Assembly: GCF_001411555.2 (NCBI RefSeq)
Contig: NC_049905.1
Location: 4,340,001 to 4,404,000, forward strand
Length of the DNA stretch: 64,000 nucleotides
Reading direction: 5' to 3'
From: Juglans regia
Taxonomy: Eukaryota; Streptophyta; Magnoliopsida; Fagales; Juglandaceae
Below, piece by piece: positions 1-32,517 of the stretch; positions within the stretch are counted from its first letter, which is position 1; each line of letters starts with the position of its first letter. A model generated the notes under the pieces. It made no database searches. It was given only the letters and a program-made list of their open reading frames with translations, and had not been told where the DNA came from. The position numbers were made by a program, and so were the translations under genes.

Positions 1-21332
<21,332 letters not shown>

Positions 21333-22962
21333 ATAAAATGGATGTTTCTCCAGTTCGTTTGATGATCCAACTCCCGATGGAGTTGCGACTTTTGTGTAAA
21401 GAGTGATTGACGCACAATGGAAGCTTGCCAACAGTTTTTGCAAGAGTAATCATTGATCTTACATGTATAATTTTTTGTTGGAGGGCTGGGGAGTGGTTAG
21501 AAATGTTTAACCTTATATCTATTTTCTAGAGTTCCAAGACTTCTCTCCCTCTTGTAGGCACCCATTTCTTGGGTTAGTAGGTGTCATTTCATCTATATAA
21601 TTCCATTGTAATCTAGTATATAAAGATTTTGGGGTGGGTGATGTACAGAGGGTATAGATGTGTCTTAGTGTTTAATTTCTCTTTTTATCTGATCATCATC
21701 CTGCTGTGTTTTTCCTAGATGCATAAGAGGATGAGGGGCATGTATAATATTCAGTTTGGCTTCGTGGATTTGTGCAAAAGGAAACAACCGAAACATCGCT
21801 CGCATGCGTCCCCCTCCCCCCCATCCCGAATTAACTAGAAGAATCCTATGTGATGCTTTTACCAATTCTTTTTTAAGTGGCTGTTTGTTTTTGTGGCCTA
21901 ATCCATTCTCAACACGCTCTTATATTTTGCTTATGCACGCCTACATGTTTTTTTTATATGAAACTGAACAATTTCTCGGGTTTACGCCTTTCTACAATAT
22001 GGTTCTTGTGTTTCAAAAAAACTTGTCACATAAGAAGATCGGTAGAGTGAATGGTTTTTAGATGTTATAGGAGTTATGATACATCGAAGCATATCTTTGG
22101 CATTTTCAAAACCGATATGATAATTTAATAAATTGGATTGGAGAAATTCTTTCAACTTAATTTTGGAGGAAAGATGTCCTTAGTTAATTCTAAAGTGGTC
22201 TAAAAAGAGAACCACTTGACCTGAAGGTTAATAAACCTTGAAAAATTGGCCTCAAAAACCAAAATTGACCAACAAATCGAACTGGAAAAATAAAATAAAA
22301 TAAAATAATGAAAGAGTGCATATAAGATAGCAACCTAGAATCACTTATAATAGCTTGAGATACGAACACACGCTCGATGGAGTACTAAAAACTAAAAAGC
22401 CTCTCACCTCTTGTAAATTTAGGCACTTTGGCAAGTTCTTGGGTGACTGTCCTTAACACTCACAATCTTCCACATAAATAAGTTTTTAGAGATAAAATTA
22501 AGCTAATGAAAATCTGATTCCACTTCCCTACCATATAAATAAGTTTGTAGTCTCTACCTTGAAAGAGTTATATTTGAAATGGAAAATGCTTGGATTTTAA
22601 TTGTAGCCCAAACATGCCCTCCTCTTGTATTTTATTTTATTTTTTACTTAATGATTAAAGAAGTAATTATTAGTGAAGTTGTAATTTTTTTTTCTTAATG
22701 ATCAAGAATGTTTAAAAAAATTATTAAAAAAAATCACAATTATACTTAACGCGCATATTTGAAGTGCACACCTTATCATTGCCCATTTGAAATAACAACT
22801 TGAAAAAAGGAAAAAATCTGATAAGGACAATTGAATTTATTGACACCTACTGTTTTGGGTAAGGTTACGTTCATCGGCTATAGTTAGTACTACACGAAAT
22901 GAACCCTTTGTGATCAGGTTCATTACACTTTTGCAGAAATCGAGAGAGAGAGAGAGCAAAAA
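21333..22962. other. Intergenic: UBP12 3' UTR, then AT-rich DNA
   Basis: 21333 onward is the probable UBP12 3' UTR (about 300 bp; end not fixed). The rest shows no conserved coding frame. 22936-22957 is GA-rich just before the next ATG and probably belongs to its 5' UTR. Confidence 0.6.
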
Positions 22963-23892
22963 ATGGTGGCATCTACGTTGCTGAGATTTATTTTCCCACC
23001 ACCATCTTCTCTTTTCATCACGGCCATGTCAGTGTTTAGCTTCACATCAACAGCTTATCTTGGGTTCTCAGAATTAAGAGGAAAGCACTTGCCATATTCC
23101 AAGTTTTGGAATGGAAGTTCTACAAAATCTGGAAGAAGAAAGCAGACTGAAGTTTGTAGCAGGAAAGGCATGCTCTTTGGTTATACTCCTGCCTTTCTTG
23201 CTTGTATCACATCCTTTGTGCTTTTGGCACCTCAAGATACCCGGTTTTTATTGCTCCGTTCTGCTTTAACCCTTCATTTCTTCAAGAGGATATTTGAGGT
23301 ACACTCTTTTCTTTTTCTTTTTTTGCTCTCTTCATGGGAATTCAAAGACGAAATAGACCCAAGACTTCCTTTCCTTTGATCCTTCATATGTATATATCTC
23401 TTGTTTGTCTTTCTTTAATAGGTGCTGTTTGTTCACAAGTACAGTGGGGGGATGGTTCTTGATTCAGCAATCCAGATTTCTCTCAGTTACTTTATGACCA
23501 CTGCAACAATGATATATTCCCAACACCTAACACAAGGGATTTCAGAGCCACCAGTTGATCTTAAGTATCCTGGAGTTTTGCTGTTTCTTATAGGAATCGG
23601 AGGCAACTTTTACCACCATTACCTCCTCTCCAAACTCAGAAGAAAGAGTGACAAAGAATATAGGGTTCCCAAGGGTGGTTTATTTGGCTTGGTTATATGC
23701 CCACATTATCTGTTTGAAATCATCAGTTTCTTGGGGATCTCGTGCATTTCTCAGACACTTTATGCATTTTCTTTCACTCTGGGCAGTGCTTTGTTCCTGA
23801 TGGGAAGGAGTTATGCCACAAGGAGATGGTACCTGTCAAAATTTGAGGATTTCCCTCAGCATGTCAAGGCTCTCATTCCATATATTTTCTAG
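22963..23892 (+). CDS. 3-oxo-5-alpha-steroid 4-dehydrogenase C-terminal-domain family protein
   Basis: Two exons, 22963-23298 and 23422-23892, joined GT-AG in phase 0, encode 268 residues. The family consists of multi-pass ER membrane enzymes that use NADPH to reduce a double bond of a steroid or lipid. The C-terminal half holds the family signatures GNFYHHYLLSKLR, GGLFGLVICPHYLFEI and SYATRRWYLSKFEDFP. Several hydrophobic helices are evident (e.g. YTPAFLACITSFVLLA; PGVLLFLIGIGG). It resembles the plant branch distinct from DET2 (At5g16010-like as I recall), whose substrate is unsettled. The length fits the family and no lesion is seen. The start ATG follows a GA-rich leader. Confidence 0.92.
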
Positions 23893-23934
23893 AATGTAAA
23901 ACACAGTTAGAAAAAACATAATAATTGGCGAGAG

Positions 23935-24105
23935 AAGTGATACAACCACACAATCAGATCGTAAAAGTAAACTCACAAATTGATATGACTATATATGATA
24001 CGCTAGATCTACTTTACATTAAAAATAGTTTTACAATTTAACGTATCACATTATATCATGTCAATTTGTGTATTTACGTTGTAAGATCTCTTTGTAACTA
24101 AAATA
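23935..24105. repeat. Palindromic AT-rich MITE, family 2, copy a
   Basis: The arms around gtaaaagtaaactcacaaat (left) and tgtgtatttacgttgtaaga (right) are inverted copies. The same family recurs near 29833-29995, 37905-38060, 41848-42015 and, weakly, 42110-42262. Confidence 0.6.
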
Positions 24106-24710
24106 TTTCTCAATTAACAAACACATGACTCATGTAAGGTTCATAATACTCTATCTTAAAAGTCAATATGTATTTTTTTTTGGTTTGCCCTTTTTTTAGC
24201 ATAGAACTAGTAAGTGTTGTTTTGACAATTGGGCACTTCTATTTTTGGACCAACTTGCAATGGTATGTCTGCTGTGCTATTAAAATTTGGGGTTATGCCC
24301 TATATAAGTGGATTTTTATTTTTTCTAAAGTGACTTCATTAGTAAAATAAAGTTATTACAAAAGGTTAATGTAAATTATAAACCATGTTTCTGTTGATTA
24401 GGGGAGATACTTCCCACTATGAAATTCTAACAAGCATATTGGGATTACTACTAGAAGGATTTTTTCCAAATTTGTTATTGGAATATGCCCATTGCGCAAT
24501 GGAATGCGCGCATCAATTTTGAGATCAATGTATCTTAACTGCTCTCCATTCTTCAAGATCTTTTAGCAAAAATCCGGTATCTCTTACTACTCGTTCTGAT
24601 TCCCAGTTGTTTGCTTTATGGGGTTGGTTTATACTGTTAATAGCATTTGAGGAGTCTCCTTCTATAATTTTTTTTTATCTGTCTTGTGCATGCTTCTTGT
24701 ACTCTTATTA

Positions 24711-25292
24711 GAGCATTCTCATTGGATTAGCTAAAATCTAAATTCAATGAATATTTAGCTATTAAAGAGTAAAATATGCTCACATTGGATTAGTCAAATT
24801 CCAAATATTTGGAATTTGGCTACAGTGACTTTCAAAAGTTTTTCCAAATTTGAAGGTTACTGTACATACATCAAATACATATTTTATTAATTATTTCTCT
24901 CTCTCTTTCTTTCTATCACATATTTTATCACAATTAATATATTAATTTGACTTAGTGATATATTAATTTAATAAGAACATGATTATTAATTAATATATAA
25001 TAAGTAAAATAGTAAAATATGATAAAATTAAATAAATTAATAATTTAAAAAATTAAATATTTTTGAAATTATTAGTTATTCATTATCATATAATGAATAA
25101 ATGTATAATCTAATGTGGAGATTTGATGCGAATAATCAAAATTAAATTCATCTTATATTATTTTATTATTATATAATGAAAAAATAGCTATTTCAATGTG
25201 GAGATTTATGTAAATGAAATAGTCAAAAGTCAAATTTCTCTTACATTCATCAAAACTGTCATTTAACTTTGGCTAATCCAATGAGAGTGCTC
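24711..25292. mobile_element. 582-bp MITE-like element with 21-bp terminal inverted repeats
   Basis: The ends gagcattctcattggattag-c and, reverse-complemented, gagcactctcattggattag-c match at 20 of 21. The interior is AT-rich and non-coding. Flanks are ..TTA and TAA.., so the target duplication is either TA or an imperfect TTA/TAA. It splits the RNase H region of the decayed LINE, dating it after that insertion. Confidence 0.85.
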
Positions 25293-25881
25293 TAAGCTGC
25301 CATTATATCACCTTGATTAGGGTCAGTACTCCATATGAATCTGGTGACTACAAACTGAATTTCTCCCCCTTTTTGATCTGTAAACTGCTGCTGATGTGCT
25401 TCCTTCCTTTCTTATTGCAACATCAAATGTGATTGAAAAAAGTGTCCTCTGATTCTGGTGGATTCCTTCTGGAGTTGTATTCTGTAGCTTTCCACTCCCA
25501 TGCTTTGCAATGTTCCTGATACATGTCTAAGGTTTTTTTTTACAAAATGTTCTACTACTAGGCTGCTATTATTGTGAATTTTCTAGTTTCTAATGAACCA
25601 AATGTTATCAATTGCCAAAACAACAAAAATCTGGAATTTGTGAGCTTCTTTGTATGAGAGATTGAGCTTGGTGGTGGGGTTTAGGATAGTTTCAATCTAG
25701 TTCTTAATACCAAGAGGTCCGAAGGATGATATATCCAGTGGCCAAAGTGATTGTCTCCATAGGATTCTTGTGAATGAACAATTTAGAATCAAGTGTTTAG
25801 TAGTTTCTTCCTCCAACTAACAAATTGGACAGATTTCTTGGCCTTCAGAAAGTGTAATATAATTACTAAGAAGAGTCTTAG

Positions 25882-26078
25882 GTTGTGTTTAGATGTTGAA
25901 GTGAGTTGAGTTGAGTTGAGTTGAGTTGAGATGATAAAATATTGTTAGAATATTATTTTTTAATATTATTATTATTTTGAGATTTGAAAAAGTTGAATTG
26001 TTTATTATATTTTGTATTGGAATTTGAAAAAATTGTAATGATGAGTTGAGATGAGTTTGGTAACCAAACTCACCCTAG
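25882..26078. repeat. AT-rich MITE, family 1, copy a
   Basis: Starts tgtttagatgttgaagtgag with (GTTGA)n, has an AT-rich core (taatattattattattttga) and ends gagttgagatgagtttgg. Similar elements are at 36968-37190, 38378-38560, 45302-45500, 50812-51030 and 59700-59910, in both orientations. This one is inside the decayed LINE. Confidence 0.7.
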
Positions 26079-29000
26079 TAGGCAAAAAATCATTTAGAAC
26101 TTTCCATAGAAATAGCTTAAGTCAATCTTGAAGCTTTAGAGACCAGAGTTTTTTTTCTCTATGTTAGTAGAGTGAACTATATTTTGTTCATTGTATTGGA
26201 TGACAATAGCAACATAAGCTGACTTGAAAGAAAAATGGCCAGAGGAATGTTGTGTCCATCTTGGAGTGTCTTGATGGTTGTGATATTGATGTTTTGTTTG
26301 ATGGATTTTTTGAATTTCTGTCACTGATTCCTAAGTGAAAAGAGTCTTTAACAAAATTGTGTTCTATCTTCTTCGTTCCTCTAGGATGAGTTCAAAAACT
26401 TTCAAATGAGGGTCTTGCCATGTGTTTGATGTTTTTGGTTTAAGAGTGAATCTGTTAAGGTTTGTTACCCAAGGATCAGACCAAACTCTAGTCTTTGTTC
26501 CATTATTAATCTGAAAGCATATATTCGAAAGAATGAGGTCTTTTTGTTTAATGATGCATTTCCAGAATCTTGAGTTTGTTGGTTTTGAAGAGGTAATGTT
26601 CCAGGATGTATTTCTCACGTATTTTTGGCTAATCATTTCTTTCCATGTGCTTTTTTCATTACTGAGTAGATGCTAGACAAGTTTGCTCAATAATGCTTTA
26701 TTGAAATTAGCAGCAAGTCTTATTCCTAGCCCTCCTAAAGACTTAGGTTTACAAATTGACTTCCAAGATTTAGGGGTAAAATTATGAATTTTGTTTGCTT
26801 TAAACCCCCACAAAAAACGCATTAGGGCTCTATCTATTTGAGTGATGGTTTTCTTTAAAAGCCAGGTAGTGGACATGGTGTAAGAGGAAATTGTATTGGC
26901 GACTGATTTAATGAGAGTTGTTCTACCAACTTCTAGAATAAGTTTTGATTTCCATCCAGCTAGTTTACTAAGGATTTTCTCTAGGATTTCTTTGTAGTGT
27001 TGTTTCATAGAGGTTCCAGAATTGAGTAATAGACAAAGATATTTAATTTTTGAAGGAGAGAGCTTGAAGTTAAGGATTTCTTTAACTTCTTTTATCATGT
27101 TCTGTTTGATGTTCTTACTAAACTGGATGGAGGATTTTGCTGTGCTTTTTTTTTTTTTTTTACCAGACCAGGATTTGTAAGTTTCAAGACTTTGTTGAAA
27201 GGCCTAAGCATTTTGAGCTGTGATTGTGCCAAAGAGGATTAGATCATCTGCAAAGAGCAGATGAGAAATATAAGATCCATTCCTTCTGATTTGGATCCCT
27301 CGAATGTTTCCATTTTGTTCTTGTTTGGTTATTATTCGAGAAAGGACTTCACTTCCTAGTATGAAAAGAAATGGGGAGAGGGAGTCTCCTTGCATGATTC
27401 CTCTATTTGGGTGTTCAAACTCATATGGTTTTCCATTAATAACATATGAGTAACAAGTTATTGTGATACATTCATTGATCCAGTTTATCCAAGTTTGATG
27501 AAAACCAAGGCAGTTAAAGATGGTTAGCAAAAACTTCAATTCCATAAAGTCAAAGACATTTCCCATGTCAATCTTGACATCCATAAGTTATTTTCTACAT
27601 TTTTTATTTTTCAGAACATGAAACACTTCCTGAGCAAGAATGATATTTTCTTGTATTACCTTTCCTGGAAGGAAAGCATTTTGAAAAGGAGAGATGATTT
27701 TCTGCATGACTGTTTTGAGTCTGTTAGATAGGATTTTGAGAATTATCTTGCAGTAGACATTTGAAAGACTAATGGGTCTAAATTGGTGGACTGTGCTTGG
27801 ACAGTTAGTTTTTGGAATGAGAACAATGTTTGTATGGTTCATCTCCTTTAGCATGTGCCCTGAAGTGACGAAGCTTTTAATGACTTTGTTGAGGTCCTCT
27901 TTCACAATATCCCAGTACTGTTTCTAGAAGAATCTTGTGAATCCATCTGGACCAGGTGATTTAGAAGATGGAATCTGTTTGATTGTGGAGAGAATTTCTT
28001 CTTCTGAAGGCAATTTGCACAGAAATTGATTATCAGCGACAATTATCTTCTCTGGAAAGAGAATATCAAGGTCTTCTGGGATCTAAGGAGATGATGTTTG
28101 GAAGATTCTTTTGAAATGATCCAAAAATATTGTTTGGATGTTCAATGGGTTGGAGTCCCATTGATTTGAATAATTTTTCAAGCAATGAATCACATTCCTC
28201 ATTCTTCTGATTGTAGAAGTCATGTGATAAAATCTAGTGTTTAAATCTGTGGTGGTTAGCCATTGAATTCTTGATTTTTGCCTCCACAAAGTCTCTTCTA
28301 TTTTCAACTGTTCATTGAAGCATTCTCTAATAAAGTTCTCATGGTGTGAGTTGTTATCATTAGAGACTTGTGATTGAATATAAGTTAATCTATTGGATAG
28401 GTTTTTTATGCAAGTTTGTATGTGTCCAAAGTGGTTAACATTCTAGATTTTGAGAACTTTTTTTACCTCTTTGAGTTTTTGGTTGAGAATGAAGGAGAGG
28501 GATCCTTTCAGATGGGTATCCCATGCTTTATTTTTTATTTTTATTTTATTTTTTATCACTGTGGCACATGAGGGATCTCTTGCCCAGAATTCCTCAAATA
28601 TAAAGGTTTTGAAGTTTTGGTTTCTGTCCTCTGTGTACAAGAGTATTAGAGAGTGGTCTAAGGTATGGACTGATAGGTGATTTTTTTTGCATTAGGATTA
28701 AGCATTTTCCACTGAGGGCTTGCTATGACTCTATCCAATCTTTCTTTCATAAAGCCATGACCATATCTAAGTGAATTTAGGACCACAGTAACCAAGGTAT
28801 GCAAACCCATTATCTTCCATGAATTTTTTTTTAGACCACTAATTGATGAAGAAGAGGCAAAAGGCTTGCCTCCATGTTTTTCAGATTGATTTAACAAGGA
28901 ATTAAAGTCCCCTATTTCTAATATGGATCCGGGATATGTTAGTGTTATTTGGTTCAAGAGATCCCTGAATTTCATTTTGCATGAATATTGAACAGGTAGA

Positions 29001-29180
29001 AAACCATCGAAAGCAACCATGACATATATAAGGATTAGAGTACACAAGCATAACTATTATATTGCTAGAACATTTATAAGTGGAAATTACAATTGAAGCA
29101 CTTTTTTTTTCTAAGCAAAATGCATTAAACTTGTAAATTAGCCTTATAGTGTTTGTTAATATTTCAAGAGTATTGATGCA

Positions 29181-30480
29181 CATCAATTTTTTTCAACTCT
29201 TCTTTTAAATGGAGAAGTTTATAAAAGTTTTAAATTCAAATAAATAATTTTAGCAAATTTTATGAAGTTATACAATCATAATTATTAGTTGTAAAATAAA
29301 ATTTTTAACAAATTTTATGTAGTGACACTATTACATTAATTAATTATAAAATGACTTATAAAATAGTTCTATTATAAATTTAATTATTGGAATTACAATT
29401 TGTTCAAGGGCATACATTCATTATCTTGATGGAAGCGGGCTAACGATTGAAGAACTTTAAAAATCACTCTTAAAAGATCAATTGAATCTAGATAGATCAT
29501 TATTTTCATTTTTTCTTCAAAAAAAAACATTTGGTAGTTTTAATTTTTAATTGGATTTTAGAGTTTTCTTGGTTTTTTTATTTGTTGGTAATTCATACAA
29601 ACATTGGATTCATGTGGCAAATGAACATCAAAAGACGCTAACAAGAGAAGAATAGAAATATCCAACTGTGAAGTTCATCGAACTCAAGAAGTTTATTAGA
29701 AGCATGGATTTTTTATTTTTTATTTTTAAGATTATTTTTAAATTAAAACGTGAATGTCCATAAACTAATGTTGAAATAAGGTGTTTTAAAATGCTGGCAA
29801 TAAACGTGGTGAATTATGGAAAGAAGATAAATGTTTTTACCACAAAGAGATTTTATAAAAATAAATCAATAAATTGACGTGTCTTAATATAAAGTTATTT
29901 TTATTATAAGTAAATTTAATATATTATATAAAATCATGTCAGTTTGTGAATTTACTTTTATAAATCTCTTTGTCACCGAGCACTTCTCTATAAATAATAC
30001 TAGCATTTATTCTTGATTTTATTACTTTTAATCGTGACACATTATAATTTTATAAATATTGTATTTAAATTTAAATAACGAAAATGATTAATAGTGTTCC
30101 CATTTTGATTATTTTTCTTTACTTAATTAATAGTTAAGAAATGAGCTATTAGTGAATTGGTGTTTTTATTTTATTTTTAAAAAATATTTAAAAAAAACGT
30201 TTGGTAAAAGAAGAAGAAGTCCATTTTGCACTATACACGTCTCCTGGAATTTGTGTTTTAAATTAGGGTTTTGTTACTTATCATTTTTACATATTAATAT
30301 TATATATCATAATTAATTTTTTTTATTTTTAATTTTTTTAATTTTTTAATTTTTAATATTTAAATTTAAAATTTTTTACTCATCATTTATATATCACATA
30401 TTTAATAAAAAAAATTATGTGCGATGAATAAAATTTTTCTTAAAATCAACTTAAAATATCAGATGAATAACGAGATGCAG
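29181..30480. other. AT-rich intergenic DNA with MITE family 2 copy b
   Basis: No coding frame recognised. 29833-29995 is a copy of the palindromic family seen at 23935-24105 (arms accacaaagagattttat and ataaatctctttgtcacc). Confidence 0.6.
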
Positions 30481-32496
30481 ACGACAGTCACTCTCCTAAT
30501 CCTTCCACTTCGAGTGGTTACGGTTGGATGAACGATTCCATTTCATAGAGATAGATCAATCTCATTACAAGCGCACACACGATTTCTTGTCTGTGGGATT
30601 CGCACTTTGGGTAACTATTTATTTCCCCTCTCCTCCTTTCGACGTGGAGGTTCATCTGTCTGGAAATCCTTTTCTTGAATCGCATAAAGTTAGTATTTTT
30701 TTTTCTTCTTGTTTTTGAAAATAATGGCACAAGGTACCGAAGAATATTTTGGATTAAGATTAAGTAGAATTCTTAGTTAATCCGATTGTCAAGATTTTAC
30801 ATATCAGCGACAACATTCTTAATTTTTTCTTAATTTATTGCGTGCTTAAAGAGTATCCTAGTAATTCAAGCTAATCTGAACAGTATTGTTCTAAACCTTC
30901 TAACTCAAAGAAAAGCAAAGGCAAGAAAAAAAACCTGTTGCTTAGTTTATTGGAAGCTGATAATGTACGAGAAGCATGATTTGTGGACTGAGGCTACTGG
31001 TGTTGGTTGTTGTGTTACCTTCGTATACTCTTTACACTCTCTGGGCACATGAATTTGGATGAAATGCCTATTCACCATATCCGTGATGGACCTTTTATTT
31101 TTTGTTATTGATTGTATTTATCAAAACTTCAAATACATAGATTAAAGACTATATATTTGTGAAATTCTTGTGTACGAGTCAAAAGTTCAGAGATGTGCTT
31201 CTCGTTTTGTCTTCAGGCATGTTTTTTTTTAATCATTCTCCATGTAGCATTTCACATATTTTGAAGATTTATTATAAATTAGGCTGATTCTAGGATTTTG
31301 ATTCGACATTGTTACCTGAGTGCGTATGTCCACTAGGAGAATATTCGTTCTTCTGTTCTGTTTAGCATAATATTTATTATCAGGATGTGGCTTGAAAGTT
31401 TCTACTGAGATTTTATAATATTGATCGAGCTTTGTCTTGGTGTTGGAGTGGGTGTAGGGTTGTGTGAATCTGAAGGGATAGCATCAGCTGCTGGTTTGTT
31501 TGTTTTTCCCTTTCATCTCAATTAAATAAGAAAGCTATCTGGAGATACGGATTGAGCAGGTTCTGTATGAAGGATAACATTACTCTACAAACCTTGTTGT
31601 GACAACCCCACCCTGTGATAAATGTGACAGTTCGAGGATTTGAATACAATTGGTGCAGGCTTGAGCAAGGGTATGATATGAATCTCTTGTCGTAATTTTT
31701 GTTGTTGTAATTGTTTCATGTTGGTGCTAAACTTACGTAACATGTCACATGTTTAGGCCAAAGTAGTGTCATATGTTACTGGCAAAGGTCGCTACTCATT
31801 ACAGAAAGATAAGAGGGACGAAGACGATGAAGGTAAGGCAATCAGTGAGATTCTGCTGATTCTGTCATATATGTCACATTGTTAATGTCTACCTGTAAAT
31901 GAGTGGTAATAAGTGTGACTGTCTGGTTTTTGAAGCGTGGATATGTCTTTTGAAGAGCACTACAGCCCCATCCATGATCACTCTTGAACTGATAATAACC
32001 GGTTTAACAATATTACCATTCCTATGCCATCTAAAAGATCTGATGGGTCCAATAAATAGATTGTTTTTTTTTTTTGTCTTGAGCAGTGGGCAGGATATTA
32101 CATTTTTTAGCTCATAATCAAGACTCAACATCATCATAAATAATGATGATCATATCTATTTTGTCATAACATCATCGATATTTCAATCATTACCATTTAC
32201 TTCATCGCCATAAGACTAAACAATATAGTCATCACCATTTTCATTATCATTATTAAGGTTCCATGTGAAAATATGAGGTGCTCTATGAAGCACATTATTC
32301 TGGGATTTCTATAAAACATATTTTTCTGTTTTTTTTTTTTTTTTAAGTAAAAGATTGCTACCGTGGAAATTAGGCACAACAACTAAAGATGGACATAGGC
32401 CCCAGTTAACATTGAGTAACCCTATTGACCGCCTATTTTTCTGCTATGATTGGAGAAGTTGCTTATCAGACAATTCTCCCAATGTCTATTTTGCAG
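30481..32496 (+). other. Probable 5' UTR exon and leader intron of sucrose-phosphatase
   Basis: No long frame. A C/T-rich stretch near 30485-30600 followed by a possible donor (ttgggtaact) could be a non-coding first exon, and the acceptor ttttgcag at 32489-32496 starts the first coding exon. Exon-like pieces at about 31620-31670 and 31758-31832 (the latter ending at a GTAAGG donor) were not recognised. Confidence 0.4.
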
Positions 32497-32517
32497 AGTT
32501 TAGCAGATGCAGGACTT

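Larger units (their letters stand above)
24400..29180 (-). mobile_element. Decayed non-LTR retrotransposon with RNase H tail
   Basis: Minus-strand fragments occur in the right order: partial endonuclease (29047-28658, EIGDFNSLL, ERLDRVI), linker (28307-28083, RIQWLTTTDLNTRFYH), reverse transcriptase (27905-27204, NTNIVLIPKT, FRPISL, IMQGDSLSPFLF, LLFADD), thumb region (27098-26673), C-terminal region (26636-26136), then RNase H-like pieces near 25520-25310 (FVVTRFIWSTDPNQGDIMAA) and 24550-24440 (AHSIAQWAY). Many stops and shifts show it is old. It is a different lineage from the LINE at 11650-17306, which lacks RNase H. The 5' end is missing, and two MITEs are inserted in it. Confidence 0.85.

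Noticed and set aside
27147..27163. T17 run inside the decayed LINE as another tail micro-insertion
   Set aside because: No flanking duplication; ggattttgctgtgc on the left and accagaccagg on the right do not match.
31758..31832. Exon-like segment (AKVVSYVTGKGRYS...) upstream of sucrose-phosphatase
   Set aside because: It has a plausible donor but no recognised family and no clear neighbouring exons; kept only as a note on the leader intron.
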